Assembly (NCBI GenBank): GCA_040385825.1
Contig: JAZKGQ010000009.1
Span: 186,001 to 250,000 of the forward strand
Origin: JANNNF01 sp040385825
GTDB taxonomy: Bacteria; Pseudomonadota; Alphaproteobacteria; Rhodobacterales; Rhodobacteraceae
Direction: 5' to 3'
Length of the DNA: 64,000 nt
In this document: positions 35,014 through 43,189 of the stretch, in pieces
Position numbering within the stretch: position 1 is the first letter of the stretch
How the letters are laid out: each line of letters opens with the position of its first letter
Notes under the pieces: model-generated
The model's database searches: none
Told to the model about the DNA's origin: nothing
Seen by the model: only the letters and a program-made list of their open reading frames with translations
Position numbers and translations under genes: made by a program

Positions 35014-36165
35014 TTACGCGGGCAGGACAGATGCCTTGTCGGCCATCTGCGCCAGTTTGACCTGCATCGACAGCGACAGCTCGTCATAGACCCGCCATTC
35101 GTCGACGATCTTGCCGTCCTTGTAATGGTAATGCGTCATGCCCATCACCTGCACCCGCTTGCCGGTCGGCGCGCCCAGTTCGTTCAGCAGGCCATAGCCG
35201 ATGTGGTGCCCTTCCATGATCCAGCGCACCGCAACCTTGGTGCCGCCTTCTTCGCATGGGGTGGAACAGATGTGCTGGGGTTCAAAGCTGCAATCGGGGA
35301 TCGATCCGACCAGCCCGATGGTCTGGTGCATGACGGCGGCGATGCCGTACATCTCGGCCATCAGCGGGCCGTGGTATTGCACGGTGGGGGCGTAGACATC
35401 CTTGATCATGCCGAACATGCGCTTGTTGAACACCTCGTGCAGCCAGGTCAGGGTGTCACGCTCCAGATCGGTGTGGGCGATGGACAGGTCGGCCTTGGCT
35501 TCGGGCGGCAGTTGCCCGATCATCCGGCGGTTTTCGCCGATATCCACCGCCAGCAGGCCCTTGTCGAAATAGGTCTGCGCCATCTTGGTGGCATAGGCCT
35601 GCGTATCAAGGCCAAGCTGTTTCAGGATCGACAGCGGGTCCGCCACCACCCATTCGCGGTAGATCTTGTTTTCATAGATCATGCAGTCGGCCACGGTGCG
35701 CGAGGTGAAGGTGCGCCCGGTGGCCGGGCCATACAGCCCGCCCTGCGAATGCCGCCCGGTTCCGGTCACCAGATGCGAGGTGTAGAACCCTTTCTGATCA
35801 TCGCCGTTCCAGATCACATGGGTCGCCATGCCGCGCCGTTCGGGCAGCGACACCAGCCGCTGGATGGTGTCGCGCACCACGTCCTCACGCGTGTAAAGCG
35901 TGCCGCTGGATCCGTAGAGAATGCAGTTGTGGGTGTAGTGGGTGTAGATCAGCCCGACATCGCGTTCGTCCCAGATGCGGTGGGTGCAGCGCACGATGTA
36001 ATCGACGATATCGGTATAGATATCGTCAAACCCCTGCATCGGCTGGGCGCGAGGGCGGTTGGCGGGGGCCAGGTCCACATAATCGTGGCGTTCCACCTGC
36101 ATCACGCTGGGGGCCTTTTGGCGGGCCAGCGGTTGGGGCGTGCTGTCGGTATCGGAGGATTTCAT
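35014..36165 (-). CDS. Tandem SnoaL-like (NTF2-fold) protein
   Basis: 383 residues with two similar alpha+beta halves: roughly 45-185 (IVRCTHRIWDERDVGLIYTHYTHNCILYGS...) and 205-375 (WLHEVFNKRMFGMIKDVYAPTVQYHGP...). Each half has the W-x-x-R-D / F-x-x-R-x pattern and late W of SnoaL-like domains. No signal peptide. Single SnoaL domains often act as cyclases, isomerases or dehydratases. I do not recognise a named double-domain family. A LacI-type operator is 65 bp upstream, which ties it to the neighbouring operon. The start ATG at 36165 has only a weak ribosome site. Confidence 0.72.
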   Translation of the reverse strand: MKSSDTDSTPQPLARQKAPSVMQVERHDYVDLAPANRPRAQPMQGFDDIYTDIVDYIVRCTHRIWDERDVGLIYTHYTHNCILYGSSGTLYTREDVVRDTIQRLVSLPERRGMATHVIWNGDDQKGFYTSHLVTGTGRHSQGGLYGPATGRTFTSRTVADCMIYENKIYREWVVADPLSILKQLGLDTQAYATKMAQTYFDKGLLAVDIGENRRMIGQLPPEAKADLSIAHTDLERDTLTWLHEVFNKRMFGMIKDVYAPTVQYHGPLMAEMYGIAAVMHQTIGLVGSIPDCSFEPQHICSTPCEEGGTKVAVRWIMEGHHIGYGLLNELGAPTGKRVQVMGMTHYHYKDGKIVDEWRVYDELSLSMQVKLAQMADKASVLPA

Positions 36166-36229
36166 CTGCGCTCGCTTTGCCGGGATTCGGACGGATCGTG
36201 GTTGGGGATGCGTTGAGGATGGCAGTTTT

Positions 36230-36243
36230 TGCATTCCTATGCA
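36230..36243 (+). promoter_or_regulatory. LacI-type operator between the SnoaL-like and amaB-like genes
   Basis: TGCATTCCTATGCA fits the same TGCA-N6-TGCA pattern as the sites at 21191, 34932 and 34955, and differs in one base from the reverse complement of the site at 34955. It lies in the divergent promoter region, 65 bp from the SnoaL-like start and 122 bp from the aldehyde dehydrogenase start. Confidence 0.72.
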
Positions 36244-36364
36244 ATCGGCGCGTTTGTGACGGTTACAGGAATTTTGCGGCAGGCAATCTGGCGGCGGCGT
36301 ATGTTGCCATTGCCGGGTTTCGCTGGCATCCATATCGCGACCGTTTTCAGGAAAGTTGCCGCCG

Positions 36365-37876
36365 ATGACCCAGACCCTTGCCCAGACCGCCCATGCCATT
36401 CTTGCGGATTTTGGCGTGCCCGCATCGCTGTATACGGGCGGCACGCTGCACAGCCGCACGCCGGTAACCGGCGAGGTGGTGGCCTCGTTGCCGGTGCATT
36501 CCGCCGCCGACACCGATGCGATGATCGCCCGCGCCAAGCTGGCCTTCACCGCATGGCGTCTGGTCCCCGCCCCGCAGCGGGGTGAACTGGTGCGCCTGTT
36601 GGGCGAGGAACTGCGCGCCGCCAAGACCGACCTTGGGCGGCTGGTGTCCATCGAGGCCGGCAAAAGCCCGTCCGAAGGACTGGGCGAAGTGCAGGAGATG
36701 ATCGACATTTGCGATTTCGCCGTCGGCCTGTCGCGCCAGTTGTACGGGCTGACCATCGCCACCGAACGCCCCGGTCACCGGATGATGGAAACCTGGCATC
36801 CGCTGGGTGTGGTCGGCGTGATTTCGGCCTTCAACTTTCCGGTCGCCGTGTGGTCGTGGAACACCGCACTCGCCCTGGTCTGCGGCAACGCGGTGGTGTG
36901 GAAGCCGTCCGAGAAAACCCCGCTGACGGCTCTGGCCTGTCAGGCGATCCTTGACCGTGCCTTGGCGCGGTTCGGCACGGCCCCGGATGATCTGTCGCAG
37001 GTGCTGATCGGGGCGGCTGACGTGGGGGCGGCGCTGGTGGCGCACAAGGATGTGGCCCTGCTGTCGGCCACCGGGTCCACCCGTATGGGCCGCGCCGTGG
37101 GGCCGGTGGTGGCGGCGCGGTTCGGTCGTTCGATCCTTGAACTGGGTGGCAACAACGCGGGCATCGTCTGTCCTTCGGCCGATCTGGACATGGCGCTGCG
37201 GGCGATTGCCTTTGGCGCGATGGGCACGGCGGGCCAGCGCTGCACCACGCTGCGGCGGTTGTTTGTGCATGACAGCGTTTATGAGGCTTTGGTGCCCCGG
37301 CTGATCAAGGCCTATGCAAGCGTGTCTGTCGGCAACCCATTGGAAACGCAGGCACTCGTCGGCCCGCTGATCGACAAGCAGGCGTTTGACGGTATGCAGG
37401 CGGCGCTGGTCGCGGCGGGCGCTGCGGGCGGCACCGTGCATGGCGGCGACCGGGTGGGGGCGGGCGACGCCTATTACGTCAAGCCCGCGCTGGTGGAAAT
37501 GCCCACGCAAAGCGGCCCGGTGATGGAGGAAACCTTCGCGCCGATCCTGTATGTCATGCGCTATTCCGATTTCAACGCCGCCTTGGCCGCCCACAACGCG
37601 GTTGGCGCGGGCCTGTCGTCGTCGATCTTCACGCTGGATCTGCGCGAGGCGGAAACCTTCCTGTCGGTCGCCGGGTCCGATTGCGGCATTGCCAATGTGA
37701 ACATCGGCACTTCGGGGGCCGAGATTGGCGGGGCCTTTGGCGGCGAAAAGGAAACCGGCGGCGGGCGCGAAAGCGGGTCGGATGCGTGGAAGGGCTATAT
37801 GCGCCGCGCGACCAACACCATCAACTATTCCCGCGCCCTGCCTTTGGCGCAGGGCGTGGTGTTCGACATCGACTGA
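36365..37876 (+). CDS. amaB: Aldehyde dehydrogenase, ALDH7/AmaB-like (aminoadipate semialdehyde dehydrogenase)
   Basis: 503 residues. Catalytic cysteine in TAGQRCTTLRR and glutamate in ILELGGNNAG; Rossmann region GSTRMGR. The C-terminus GAFGGEKETGGGRESGSDAWKGYMRRATNTINYS is what I know from ALDH7/antiquitin and Pseudomonas AmaB, which oxidises aminoadipate semialdehyde/piperideine-6-carboxylate to 2-aminoadipate. ATG at 36365 has AGGAAAG upstream. The next gene is an AmaA-like oxidase, the same pair as in Pseudomonas putida lysine/pipecolate catabolism. A different semialdehyde is possible given the regulon context. Confidence 0.82.
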   Translation: MTQTLAQTAHAILADFGVPASLYTGGTLHSRTPVTGEVVASLPVHSAADTDAMIARAKLAFTAWRLVPAPQRGELVRLLGEELRAAKTDLGRLVSIEAGKSPSEGLGEVQEMIDICDFAVGLSRQLYGLTIATERPGHRMMETWHPLGVVGVISAFNFPVAVWSWNTALALVCGNAVVWKPSEKTPLTALACQAILDRALARFGTAPDDLSQVLIGAADVGAALVAHKDVALLSATGSTRMGRAVGPVVAARFGRSILELGGNNAGIVCPSADLDMALRAIAFGAMGTAGQRCTTLRRLFVHDSVYEALVPRLIKAYASVSVGNPLETQALVGPLIDKQAFDGMQAALVAAGAAGGTVHGGDRVGAGDAYYVKPALVEMPTQSGPVMEETFAPILYVMRYSDFNAALAAHNAVGAGLSSSIFTLDLREAETFLSVAGSDCGIANVNIGTSGAEIGGAFGGEKETGGGRESGSDAWKGYMRRATNTINYSRALPLAQGVVFDID

Positions 37877-37887
37877 AAGGGCGACCC

Positions 37888-39171
37888 ATGCAGAACGATC
37901 CGCGCAGCCACGGCTTGTGGGAAATCAGCGCCCCTGCGGCCCCGGTGACGGGGCCGTTGCAGGGGGATCTGACGGTGGATGTGGCGATTGTCGGGGCTGG
38001 CTACACCGGCCTGTCGGCGGCGCTGCATCTGGCGCAGGCGGGCCGCAGCGTCGCGGTCGTCGAGGCGGTCGATGTGGGCTTTGGCGGGGCGGGGCGGAAC
38101 GTGGGCCTTGTCAACGCCGGCATGTGGGTGATGCCCGAGGTGCTGCTGGAAACCCTGGGTCCGGTCTACGGCCCCCGTCTGCTGGACGCCCTGGGCAACG
38201 GCCCTGCACGGGTATTCGACCTGATCGCCCGCCATGGCATCGCCTGTGAAGCCACCCAAACCGGCACGCTGCATTGCGCGGTCGGTGCCCAAGGGCTGGC
38301 CGAGATCAACGCCCGCGCCGCCCAATGGCAGGCACGCGGGGCCGATGTGCGGGTGCTGGGTGCAGCCGAGGCTGCGGCCAAGCTTGGCACCACGGCCTAT
38401 GCCGGCGCGTTGCTGGACAACCGCGCGGGCACCATCCAACCGCTGGCCTATGCGCGGGGGCTGGCGACGGCCGCCCTCGGCGCAGGGGCGCAGGTGTTCA
38501 CCGCATCCCCCGTTTCCGGCATCGACCGCGCGGGTGATGCGTGGCGGGTGCAGACCGCGCAAGGCAGCCTGACCGCCCCTTGGGTGATCATGGCGACTGA
38601 CGCCTATACTCACACCGTGCAGGAAGGCATCCGCGCCGAACAGGTGCATCTGCCCTATTTCAACTTTGCCACTGTGCCGCTGTCATCGAACCTCGCGCAG
38701 TCGGTGCTGCCCGAACGGCAGGGCGCGTGGGACACCAGGGATGTGCTGACCTCGTTCCGCATGGATCAGGCGGGGCGGCTGATCCTGGGGTCGGTTGGCG
38801 CGCTCGGCGGGGTCGCCGCAGGCATCCACCGCGATTGGGCACGCCGCACGCTGGCCCGCCTGTTTCCGCAACTGGGCGAGGTGGCGTTCGAGAGCGAATG
38901 GTTCGGCAAGATCGGCATGACGAGCGACAACCTGCCCCGCATCCACCGCTTTGGCCATCAGATGCTGGGGGCAAGCGGGTTCAACGGGCGGGGGATTTCG
39001 CCGGGAACAGTGTTCGGCGCGCATCTGGCGGATCACATCTTGGGCCGCATCGATGAGGCCGACATGCTGCTGCCGGTGTCGGACATGGCGCTGCCGCCGT
39101 TCCGCCGCGTGAAGGAAGCCTTCTACGAACTGGGCGCGCAGGTGGTGCATCTGACCGACGCGCGCCTGTAA
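37888..39171 (+). CDS. amaA: FAD-dependent amine oxidase, AmaA-like (L-pipecolate oxidase)
   Basis: 427 residues of the DAO/glycine oxidase family. VDVAIVGAGYTGLSAALHLAQAGRSVAVVEA (residues about 29-59) is the FAD dinucleotide-binding fold, and GFNGRGISPGTVFGAHLADHI is the C-terminal FAD contact. It starts 11 bp after amaB with GAAAGG upstream. By analogy with Pseudomonas AmaA it would oxidise L-pipecolate to piperideine-6-carboxylate, the AmaB substrate. The pairing is strong evidence; the exact amine is inferred. Confidence 0.78.
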   Translation: MQNDPRSHGLWEISAPAAPVTGPLQGDLTVDVAIVGAGYTGLSAALHLAQAGRSVAVVEAVDVGFGGAGRNVGLVNAGMWVMPEVLLETLGPVYGPRLLDALGNGPARVFDLIARHGIACEATQTGTLHCAVGAQGLAEINARAAQWQARGADVRVLGAAEAAAKLGTTAYAGALLDNRAGTIQPLAYARGLATAALGAGAQVFTASPVSGIDRAGDAWRVQTAQGSLTAPWVIMATDAYTHTVQEGIRAEQVHLPYFNFATVPLSSNLAQSVLPERQGAWDTRDVLTSFRMDQAGRLILGSVGALGGVAAGIHRDWARRTLARLFPQLGEVAFESEWFGKIGMTSDNLPRIHRFGHQMLGASGFNGRGISPGTVFGAHLADHILGRIDEADMLLPVSDMALPPFRRVKEAFYELGAQVVHLTDARL

Positions 39172-39208
39172 CCTGCCCTGATGCGTCTGCCGCCTGGGCG
39201 GGTCCAAC

Positions 39209-39284
39209 TGGTGACCCCGGATGGATTCGAACCATCGACCTGCCGCTTAGGAGGCGGCCGCTCTATCCCCTGAGCTACGGAGCC
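39209..39284 (-). tRNA. tRNA-Arg (anticodon CCT)
   Basis: On the minus strand a full cloverleaf is visible: acceptor GGCTCCG pairing with CGGGGTC (two G-T pairs), D-arm GCTC/GAGC, anticodon stem GCCGC/GCGGC with loop CTCCTAA, T-arm GATGG/CCATC around TTCGAAT, and an encoded CCA end. Confidence 0.95.
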
Positions 39285-39463
39285 CCATGCTGGAGCCACG
39301 CCTGCTTCATGGGCAAAAAACCTGCGTTTTGCAACAGGGGCGTCGCGCATCCGCGATAGAATAACAGGCTGACGGGGGCGGCGCGCACCGGAAAACGCAG
39401 GGCGTGACTTTGGCATCTGCGCGGGATCCGGCAGGGGGGGCATTCCGTCCGACCCGAAACTTT

Positions 39464-39497
39464 AGGGGGAGCGTATGTGGCCCACCGCTCCCCCTTT
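39464..39497 (+). terminator. Possible terminator hairpin
   Basis: A ten-bp stem (39464-39473 with 39486-39495), 12-base loop, followed by TTTGG. The weak T-run makes this a tentative call; it could end read-through from the amaB-amaA transcript. Confidence 0.4.
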
Positions 39498-39570
39498 GGT
39501 CCGTCGCGCCTTGTTTGAGAGCTGGCAAGACGCGCAGGATTTGTGACGCCGCTGCAGAAACATGCAGGGG

Positions 39571-39586
39571 CTGTTAGCGTTAACAG
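39571..39586 (+). promoter_or_regulatory. GntR/LacI-type operator 1
   Basis: CTGTTA-GCGT-TAACAG, perfect six-base arms. It resembles the GntR-subgroup LacI operator known from E. coli (TGTTACCGGTAACA). Lies 79 bp upstream of the probable GTG start. Confidence 0.65.
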
Positions 39587-39618
39587 TACCAGACGATTGC
39601 CGCTTGGACAAGGGCGGT

Positions 39619-39632
39619 GTTTGGCGCTAACA
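39619..39632 (+). promoter_or_regulatory. GntR/LacI-type operator 2
   Basis: GTTTGGCGCTAACA, an imperfect copy of operator 1 centred 47 bp downstream, within the probable 5' leader. Two such sites just before a LacI gene suggest autoregulation. Confidence 0.55.
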
Positions 39633-39664
39633 AGGAAATCAGTGATCCTTGGCAAGGCGTGACC

Positions 39665-40684
39665 GTGTCCAGACCCCCCATTCCCGATCCGCGCCGCACC
39701 CTTACGCTGCGCGATGTGTCCGAGGCTTCGGGCGTCAGTGAAATGACCGTCAGCCGGGTGTTGCGCAGCCGGGGCGATGTGTCGGCCGCCACGCGCGAAC
39801 GGGTGCTGGAGGCTGCCCGTCGGCTTGGCTATGTGCCCAACAAGATCGCAGGCGCACTGGCCAGCAGCCGGGTCAATCTGGTGGGGGTGGTGATCCCGTC
39901 CCTGTCCAACATGGTGTTTCCCGAGGTGCTGACCGGCATTTCCGAAATGCTGGAAGACACCGGGCTGCAACCCGTGGTGGGGGTGACGAATTATTCGCCC
40001 GACCGCGAGGAAAAGGTAATCTATGAAATGCTGTCGTGGCGGCCGTCGGGGCTGATCATCGCCGGGCTGGAACACACGGCACCGGCACGCGCCATGCTGG
40101 TGCAGGCCGGAATCCCGATTGTCGAGATCATGGACATCGACGGTACCCCGGTGGATTCTGCGGTGGGCATTTCGCATCGCCGCGCCGGGCGGCAGATGGC
40201 CGAGGCCATCGTGGCGGCGGGCTATCGCCGCATTGCCTTTCTGGGCACGCAGATGCTGAACGACCACCGCGCCCGCAAGCGGCTGGAAGGGTTCGAGGAG
40301 GCGCTGGCCCTTCAGGGCCTGTCGCTGGTGGACCGCGAGTTCTATTCGGGGGGGTCGGCCCTGCTGAAGGGCCGCGAGATGACGCAAAACCTGCTGGCCC
40401 GCAGCCCGGATGTGGACTTTCTCTATTACTCCAATGACATGATCGGGGCGGGGGGCTTGCTGTACTGTCTGGATCAGGGGCTGGATGTGCCGGGGCGCAT
40501 CGGTCTGGCCGGGTTCAACGGGGTGGAATTGCTGGATGGCATTTCGCGCAAACTGGCCACGATGGATGCCTGCCGTCTGGAAATCGGCCGCCGCGCCGCC
40601 CAGATCATCGCGGGCAAGCAACTGCCCGAAGGGGCGGTGACCGAATTGTTCCCCATCCTGCAACCGGGCGATACCATTCGCTGA
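39665..40684 (+). CDS. LacI-family transcriptional regulator (GntR-like subgroup)
   Basis: 339 residues from GTG at 39665. Helix-turn-helix LTLRDVSEASGVSEMTVSRVLRSRGDVSAATRERV, hinge YVPNKIAGALASSRVNLVGVVIP, then the sugar-binding domain ending ...GRRAAQIIAGKQLPEGAVTELFPILQPGDTIR. An upstream GTG at 39617 lies inside an operator-like palindrome, so the shorter start is preferred. The pattern resembles gluconate regulator GntR. The next genes are polyamine biosynthetic, so its real target is not clear. Confidence 0.88.
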   Translation: MSRPPIPDPRRTLTLRDVSEASGVSEMTVSRVLRSRGDVSAATRERVLEAARRLGYVPNKIAGALASSRVNLVGVVIPSLSNMVFPEVLTGISEMLEDTGLQPVVGVTNYSPDREEKVIYEMLSWRPSGLIIAGLEHTAPARAMLVQAGIPIVEIMDIDGTPVDSAVGISHRRAGRQMAEAIVAAGYRRIAFLGTQMLNDHRARKRLEGFEEALALQGLSLVDREFYSGGSALLKGREMTQNLLARSPDVDFLYYSNDMIGAGGLLYCLDQGLDVPGRIGLAGFNGVELLDGISRKLATMDACRLEIGRRAAQIIAGKQLPEGAVTELFPILQPGDTIR

Positions 40685-40779
40685 GGTGTCACTCGGGCGT
40701 CATGCCTGCATGACAAAGGCTTGCGTTCAGGCGCGGTTGGCCATAGACCCCCGTGCCTTGGCGCGATGGGGAACATGTG

Positions 40780-41874
40780 ATGATCCAGACACCGTTCTAT
40801 CTGATCGACCGGGCCAGGCTGGCCCGCAACATGGCCGTGATGGACCAGTTGCGCGCAGGGTCCGGCGCGAAGACCCTGCTGGCGCTGAAATGTTTTGCGA
40901 CCTGGGGCGTATTCGACCAGATGAAGCAGCACATGGATGGCACCACGTCCTCCAGCCTATATGAACTGCGGTTAGGGTATGAGGAATTCGGCGGCGAAAC
41001 CCATGCCTATTCGGTGGCCTGGGCGGATCACGAGGTGGCCGAGGCTGTCACCTATGCCGACAAGATCATCTTCAATTCCATCGGCCAGCTTGACCGTTTC
41101 GACAATCAGACCAGCGGCATCGCGCGGGGCCTGCGCCTGAACCCGCGCTTTTCGACATCGGGTTTCGACCTTGCCGACCCCGCCCGCCCGTTCAGCCGTC
41201 TGGGCGAATGGGATGTGGAAAAGCTGCTGGCCGTGGGCGACCGGATTTCGGGCGTGATGATCCATTACAACTGCGAAAACGCGGATTTCGACCTGTTCGA
41301 TGCTCAGCTTTCCCGCATCGAGGCCGAGTTTTCCCCCCTGTTGCAGCGCCTTGACTGGGTGTCGCTCGGGGGGGGCATCCACTTTACGGGGGGCGGTTAT
41401 CCGGTGGACCGTCTGGCCGCGCGACTGCGGGCTTTTGCGGATAAATTCGAGGTGCAGGTCTATCTTGAACCCGGCGAGGCCGCGATCACCGGGGCGGCCA
41501 GCCTTGAGGTGACCGTTCTGGATATTCTGAACAACGGCAAGGATTTGGCCGTGGTCGATGCCTCGGTCGAGGCGCACATGCTGGACCTGCTGATCTACCG
41601 GATTTCCGCGCGCATGGAAACGGACGGCCCGCATCCCTACATGATCTGCGGCAAGTCCTGCCTTGCGGGCGATATCTTTGGCGAATTCGGCTTTGCGGCC
41701 CCGCTGAACGTGGGTGACCGGCTGAGCATTGCCGATGCGGCGGGCTATACCATGGTCAAGAAGAACTGGTTCAACGGTGTCAGGATGCCGGGCATCGCCA
41801 TTCGTGAACTGGACGGAACAATCACGCTGGCGCGTGAGTTTGGCTATGACGATTTCAAGAAAAGCCTCGGCTGA
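40780..41874 (+). CDS. nspC: Carboxynorspermidine/carboxyspermidine decarboxylase
   Basis: About 364 residues, alanine racemase/ornithine decarboxylase fold III. The PLP lysine is in TLLALKCFATWG, with SSSLYELRLGYEEFGGETHAYSV downstream, and IHYNCENADFDLF, SLGGGIHFTGGGYP and YLEPGEAAI as PLP-binding and active-site segments typical of NspC. The C-terminal CGKSCLAGDIFG holds the dimer-interface catalytic cysteine. ATG at 40780 has GGGGA upstream. It removes CO2 from carboxy(nor)spermidine. The dehydrogenase partner follows 27 bp later. Confidence 0.92.
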   Translation: MIQTPFYLIDRARLARNMAVMDQLRAGSGAKTLLALKCFATWGVFDQMKQHMDGTTSSSLYELRLGYEEFGGETHAYSVAWADHEVAEAVTYADKIIFNSIGQLDRFDNQTSGIARGLRLNPRFSTSGFDLADPARPFSRLGEWDVEKLLAVGDRISGVMIHYNCENADFDLFDAQLSRIEAEFSPLLQRLDWVSLGGGIHFTGGGYPVDRLAARLRAFADKFEVQVYLEPGEAAITGAASLEVTVLDILNNGKDLAVVDASVEAHMLDLLIYRISARMETDGPHPYMICGKSCLAGDIFGEFGFAAPLNVGDRLSIADAAGYTMVKKNWFNGVRMPGIAIRELDGTITLAREFGYDDFKKSLG

Positions 41875-41901
41875 CCGGACGACAGGAAGGAAGACACCCA
41901 G

Positions 41902-43137
41902 ATGAAACGCAGTATTCTGATCATCGGCGCAGGCGGTGTTGCGCAGGTTGTGGCGCATAAATGCGCGAATGTGAACGATCGTTTGGGTGACTTGCACATT
42001 GCCAGCCGGACGCTTGCAAAATGTCAGGCGATCATCGCCTCGGTGCATGAAAAATCTGCCATGAAGGTGCCGGGTGTGTTCGCCGCCCACAGCGTTGATG
42101 CGATGGACACCGCCGCCGTGGCCGCCCTGATCCGCCAGACCGGCGCGCAAATCGTGATCAACGTCGGGTCGTCTTTCGTCAACATGACCGTGCTGGAAGC
42201 CTGCATTGAAACCGGGGCGGCCTATCTGGACACCGCCATTCACGAAGACCCCGCGAAAATCTGCGAGGCCCCGCCGTGGTACGGCAACTACGAATGGCAG
42301 CGCCGCGACCGGTGCGCGCAGGCGGGTGTCACGGCGATTCTGGGGGTGGGGTTCGACCCCGGCGTGGTGAACGCCTGGGCGCGCCATGGCGAGGAAACCC
42401 TCGATACCATCACCTCGATCGATATTGTCGACATCAACGCAGGCAGCCATGGCTACTGGTTTGCCACCAACTTCGACCCAGAAATCAACTTTCGTGAATT
42501 TACCGGCACGGTTTACAGTTGGCAAAACCGGGCCTGGCAGGAAAATCGGATGTTCGAGGTGGGCCAGACCTTTAGCCTGCCCGTGGTCGGCGACCAGAAA
42601 GCCTATCTCACCGGGCATGACGAGGTGCATTCGCTGTCGGCGCGCTACCGCTACGCCGATGTGCGGTTCTGGATGGGCTTTGGCGACCATTACATCAACG
42701 TGTTCACCGTGCTGAAAAACCTTGGCCTGCTGTCGGAAAAACCCGTCCGCACCGCAGAAGGGCAAGAGGTGATCCCGCTGAAACTGGTCAAGGCCGTGCT
42801 GCCCGACCCCGCCAGCCTTGCCCCCACTTACACCGGCAAGACCTGTATCGCCACCATCCTGCGTGGCACCAAGGACGGCCGGCCTGCGCAGGTCATGCTT
42901 TACAACGTCGCCGACCACGCCGAGGCCTATGCCGAGGTTGGTGCGCAGGGCATCAGCTATACCGCCGGTGTGCCGCCGGTGGCCGCCGCTCTGCTGATCG
43001 CGGATGGCACATGGGATATCGGGCGCATGGCGAATGTCGAGGAGCTGGACCCCGCGCCCTTCCTGAACCTGCTGAACCAGATGGGCCTGCCGACCCGAAT
43101 CGCCGATGCCTCGGGTGACCGGGCGCTGACATTCTGA
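41902..43137 (+). CDS. Carboxynorspermidine/carboxyspermidine dehydrogenase (saccharopine dehydrogenase family)
   Basis: 411 residues. IIGAGGVAQVVAHKCA near the N-terminus is the NADPH-binding fold; the domain pattern is saccharopine dehydrogenase NADP-binding plus C-terminal domain, and VGFDPGVVNAWARH is typical of the carboxynorspermidine synthase group. It reductively condenses putrescine (or diaminopropane) with aspartate semialdehyde; NspC then decarboxylates the product. This is the spermidine route used by many alphaproteobacteria lacking the S-adenosylmethionine decarboxylase route. Confidence 0.9.
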   Translation: MKRSILIIGAGGVAQVVAHKCANVNDRLGDLHIASRTLAKCQAIIASVHEKSAMKVPGVFAAHSVDAMDTAAVAALIRQTGAQIVINVGSSFVNMTVLEACIETGAAYLDTAIHEDPAKICEAPPWYGNYEWQRRDRCAQAGVTAILGVGFDPGVVNAWARHGEETLDTITSIDIVDINAGSHGYWFATNFDPEINFREFTGTVYSWQNRAWQENRMFEVGQTFSLPVVGDQKAYLTGHDEVHSLSARYRYADVRFWMGFGDHYINVFTVLKNLGLLSEKPVRTAEGQEVIPLKLVKAVLPDPASLAPTYTGKTCIATILRGTKDGRPAQVMLYNVADHAEAYAEVGAQGISYTAGVPPVAAALLIADGTWDIGRMANVEELDPAPFLNLLNQMGLPTRIADASGDRALTF

Positions 43138-43189
43138 TTGCTTGCCCGCCCCCGGCGCCCGCGTTAGCGTAGGGTAAGGGAGATTACCG

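Larger units (their letters stand above)
39285..39664. promoter_or_regulatory. Intergenic region with LacI/GntR-type operators and a hairpin
   Basis: 380 bp without a supportable gene between tRNA-Arg and the LacI regulator. It contains a hairpin at 39464-39497 (10-bp stem AGGGGGAGCG / CGCTCCCCCT, then TTT) and two operator-like palindromes listed separately. The left 180 bp shows nothing recognisable apart from serving as the tRNA upstream region. Confidence 0.5.
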
